DNA from: Nitrospira sp.
GTDB lineage: Bacteria > Nitrospirota > Nitrospiria > Nitrospirales > UBA8639
DNA length: 64,000 nt
Assembly (NCBI GenBank): GCA_024760505.1
Contig: CP058931.1
Span: 806,001-870,000, forward strand
Reading direction: 5' to 3'
Positions 63,340 to 64,000 of this stretch are shown in pieces (position 1 is the stretch's first letter; each line of letters begins with the position of its first letter). The translations under genes were made by a program, and so were the position numbers. Under the pieces are notes generated by a model. That model was not told the origin of the DNA, made no database searches, and saw nothing but the letters and a program-made list of their open reading frames with translations.

Positions 63340-63388
63340 CAGAAGCCTCGTGAATAATAAAAATAACCTAAATAAGAGATTGTTATGT

Positions 63389-64000
63389 TTAAGGAGGTAT
63401 CGAAATAACGGAAAATGGGATAGCATGAAAGAATACTAACACCCAAAAACTTGCGTCCGGATTATCTTTAGCCACACCCCATTTATAAGAAAATACGTCA
63501 TTGCCTATTTTCTTAATAGGTTCATTTTTTAAATCATTAATCAAATCCAAAATTACGTTCTGTCGCTCCTCTCGTACTTTTTTGTCCGGTGAAAAGGTTT
63601 TGTTGGATGAATAAACTGAATTAATGTTATGAGTTGGATGATGTTTTTTAAGCTCGTGATAATAAAGGCCCTTCATAATCCGTGTTAAAATCCTGCCCTC
63701 TCGCTTGAAATCATTCTCTAAAGCTGTCCCTTCGCCGTAAAAAAGACCACTTTCCGTAATCAAAGAAAAACGCTTTAAATTTCGATCCATATATTCTTGA
63801 AGGCCTACACCTTGAGGCCTTTGAAGCGATCGCGCTAAAGCATTATTCAATTCTTTTGCTTCCGGATGATTCTTTATTCGATCGTCAGATACGAGATAAT
63901 TGCGAAACCATTGGTCATCATTAGAAGCTTCATTGTTACACGAAAAACATGCCGGGACTGTTATTAAATTATCTGGAGGAGATGTTTTAAAAAGGCTTTT
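63389..64000 (-). CDS. HNH-endonuclease-like protein, partial at the window edge
   Basis: The frame is open to the right end of the window, so the N-terminus is missing. At least 203 residues are visible. The first visible part (PPDNLITVPACFSCNNEASN, then DDQWFRNYLV) resembles the second half of HNH-type zinc-containing domains (LxTVPxCxxCNxxxSxDExxFR). The rest is helical and unknown. Together with the AbiJ-like gene downstream it may form a defence pair. The family call is tentative because the N-terminal CxxC half lies outside. Confidence 0.6.
   Translation of the reverse strand, partial: KSLFKTSPPDNLITVPACFSCNNEASNDDQWFRNYLVSDDRIKNHPEAKELNNALARSLQRPQGVGLQEYMDRNLKRFSLITESGLFYGEGTALENDFKREGRILTRIMKGLYYHELKKHHPTHNINSVYSSNKTFSPDKKVREERQNVILDLINDLKNEPIKKIGNDVFSYKWGVAKDNPDASFWVLVFFHAIPFSVISIPP

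Noticed and set aside
1..64000. CRISPR arrays or rRNA genes
   Set aside because: I saw no regularly spaced direct repeats and no rRNA sequence on reading the window.

Overview
The window comes from a nitrite-oxidizing bacterium of the genus Nitrospira (phylum Nitrospirota). The main evidence is a Nitrospira-type periplasmic nitrite oxidoreductase pair on the minus strand: nxrA (1145 codons, twin-arginine signal) followed by nxrB (429 codons, four Fe-S cluster motifs). Base composition is moderate, genes lie on both strands, and no species can be named from this window alone. No ammonia-oxidation genes are present, so comammox status cannot be judged.

Layout. 0.5-3.6 kb: two 2-oxoglutarate/Fe(II) dioxygenases, an RmlD-like reductase and a membrane gene that looks frameshifted. 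4-10 kb (minus): an overlapping operon FIST-FKBP-gcvT-Nudix, then a P1 peptidase, a GNAT enzyme and a DUF502 membrane protein. 10-12 kb: Trm112-like and small unknown genes. 12-17 kb: nxrB/nxrA with a strong terminator, an intercistronic hairpin, two near-perfect Shine-Dalgarno sequences and a long AT-rich upstream region. 17.6-19.8 kb: an endonuclease III gene (nth) cut by an IS1380-type element; its missing N-terminal codons lie beyond the element and the 5-bp target duplication is readable. 19.9-23.1 kb: rpsU and the three-gene proton-translocating transhydrogenase pntAA-pntAB-pntB. 24.6-37 kb: a secreted phosphatase-like protein, five HEAT-repeat proteins (four in one operon), and an osmoprotection module made of a fused glycine/sarcosine-dimethylglycine methyltransferase with a structured leader plus a BCCT transporter; a decayed copy of the transporter's 3' end lies downstream. 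37-53 kb: mostly housekeeping: ugd, tRNA-Gly, a ChaN-like lipoprotein, a double-CDGSH protein, tesA/ybbA/ybbP-like genes, a single-domain response regulator, an AsmA protein and polA.

53-64 kb is accessory: a MazEF-like toxin-antitoxin pair, palindromic repeats, exonuclease III, two AT-rich secreted proteins of unknown function, a catalytic-domain-only tyrosine recombinase, a second insertion sequence (IS4 type, 9-bp target duplication) sitting inside a small membrane-protein gene, an orphan BrnA antitoxin, and at the right edge an AbiJ-NTD3-type gene beside an HNH-like gene that runs off the window, which together look like a defence locus.

The strongest observations are the two IS insertions whose target genes can be rebuilt exactly, the attenuator-like leader before the betaine-synthesis gene, the HEAT-repeat operon, the double Shine-Dalgarno arrangement before nxrA, and the accessory right end. 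All calls are from reading the sequence; no database search was run.
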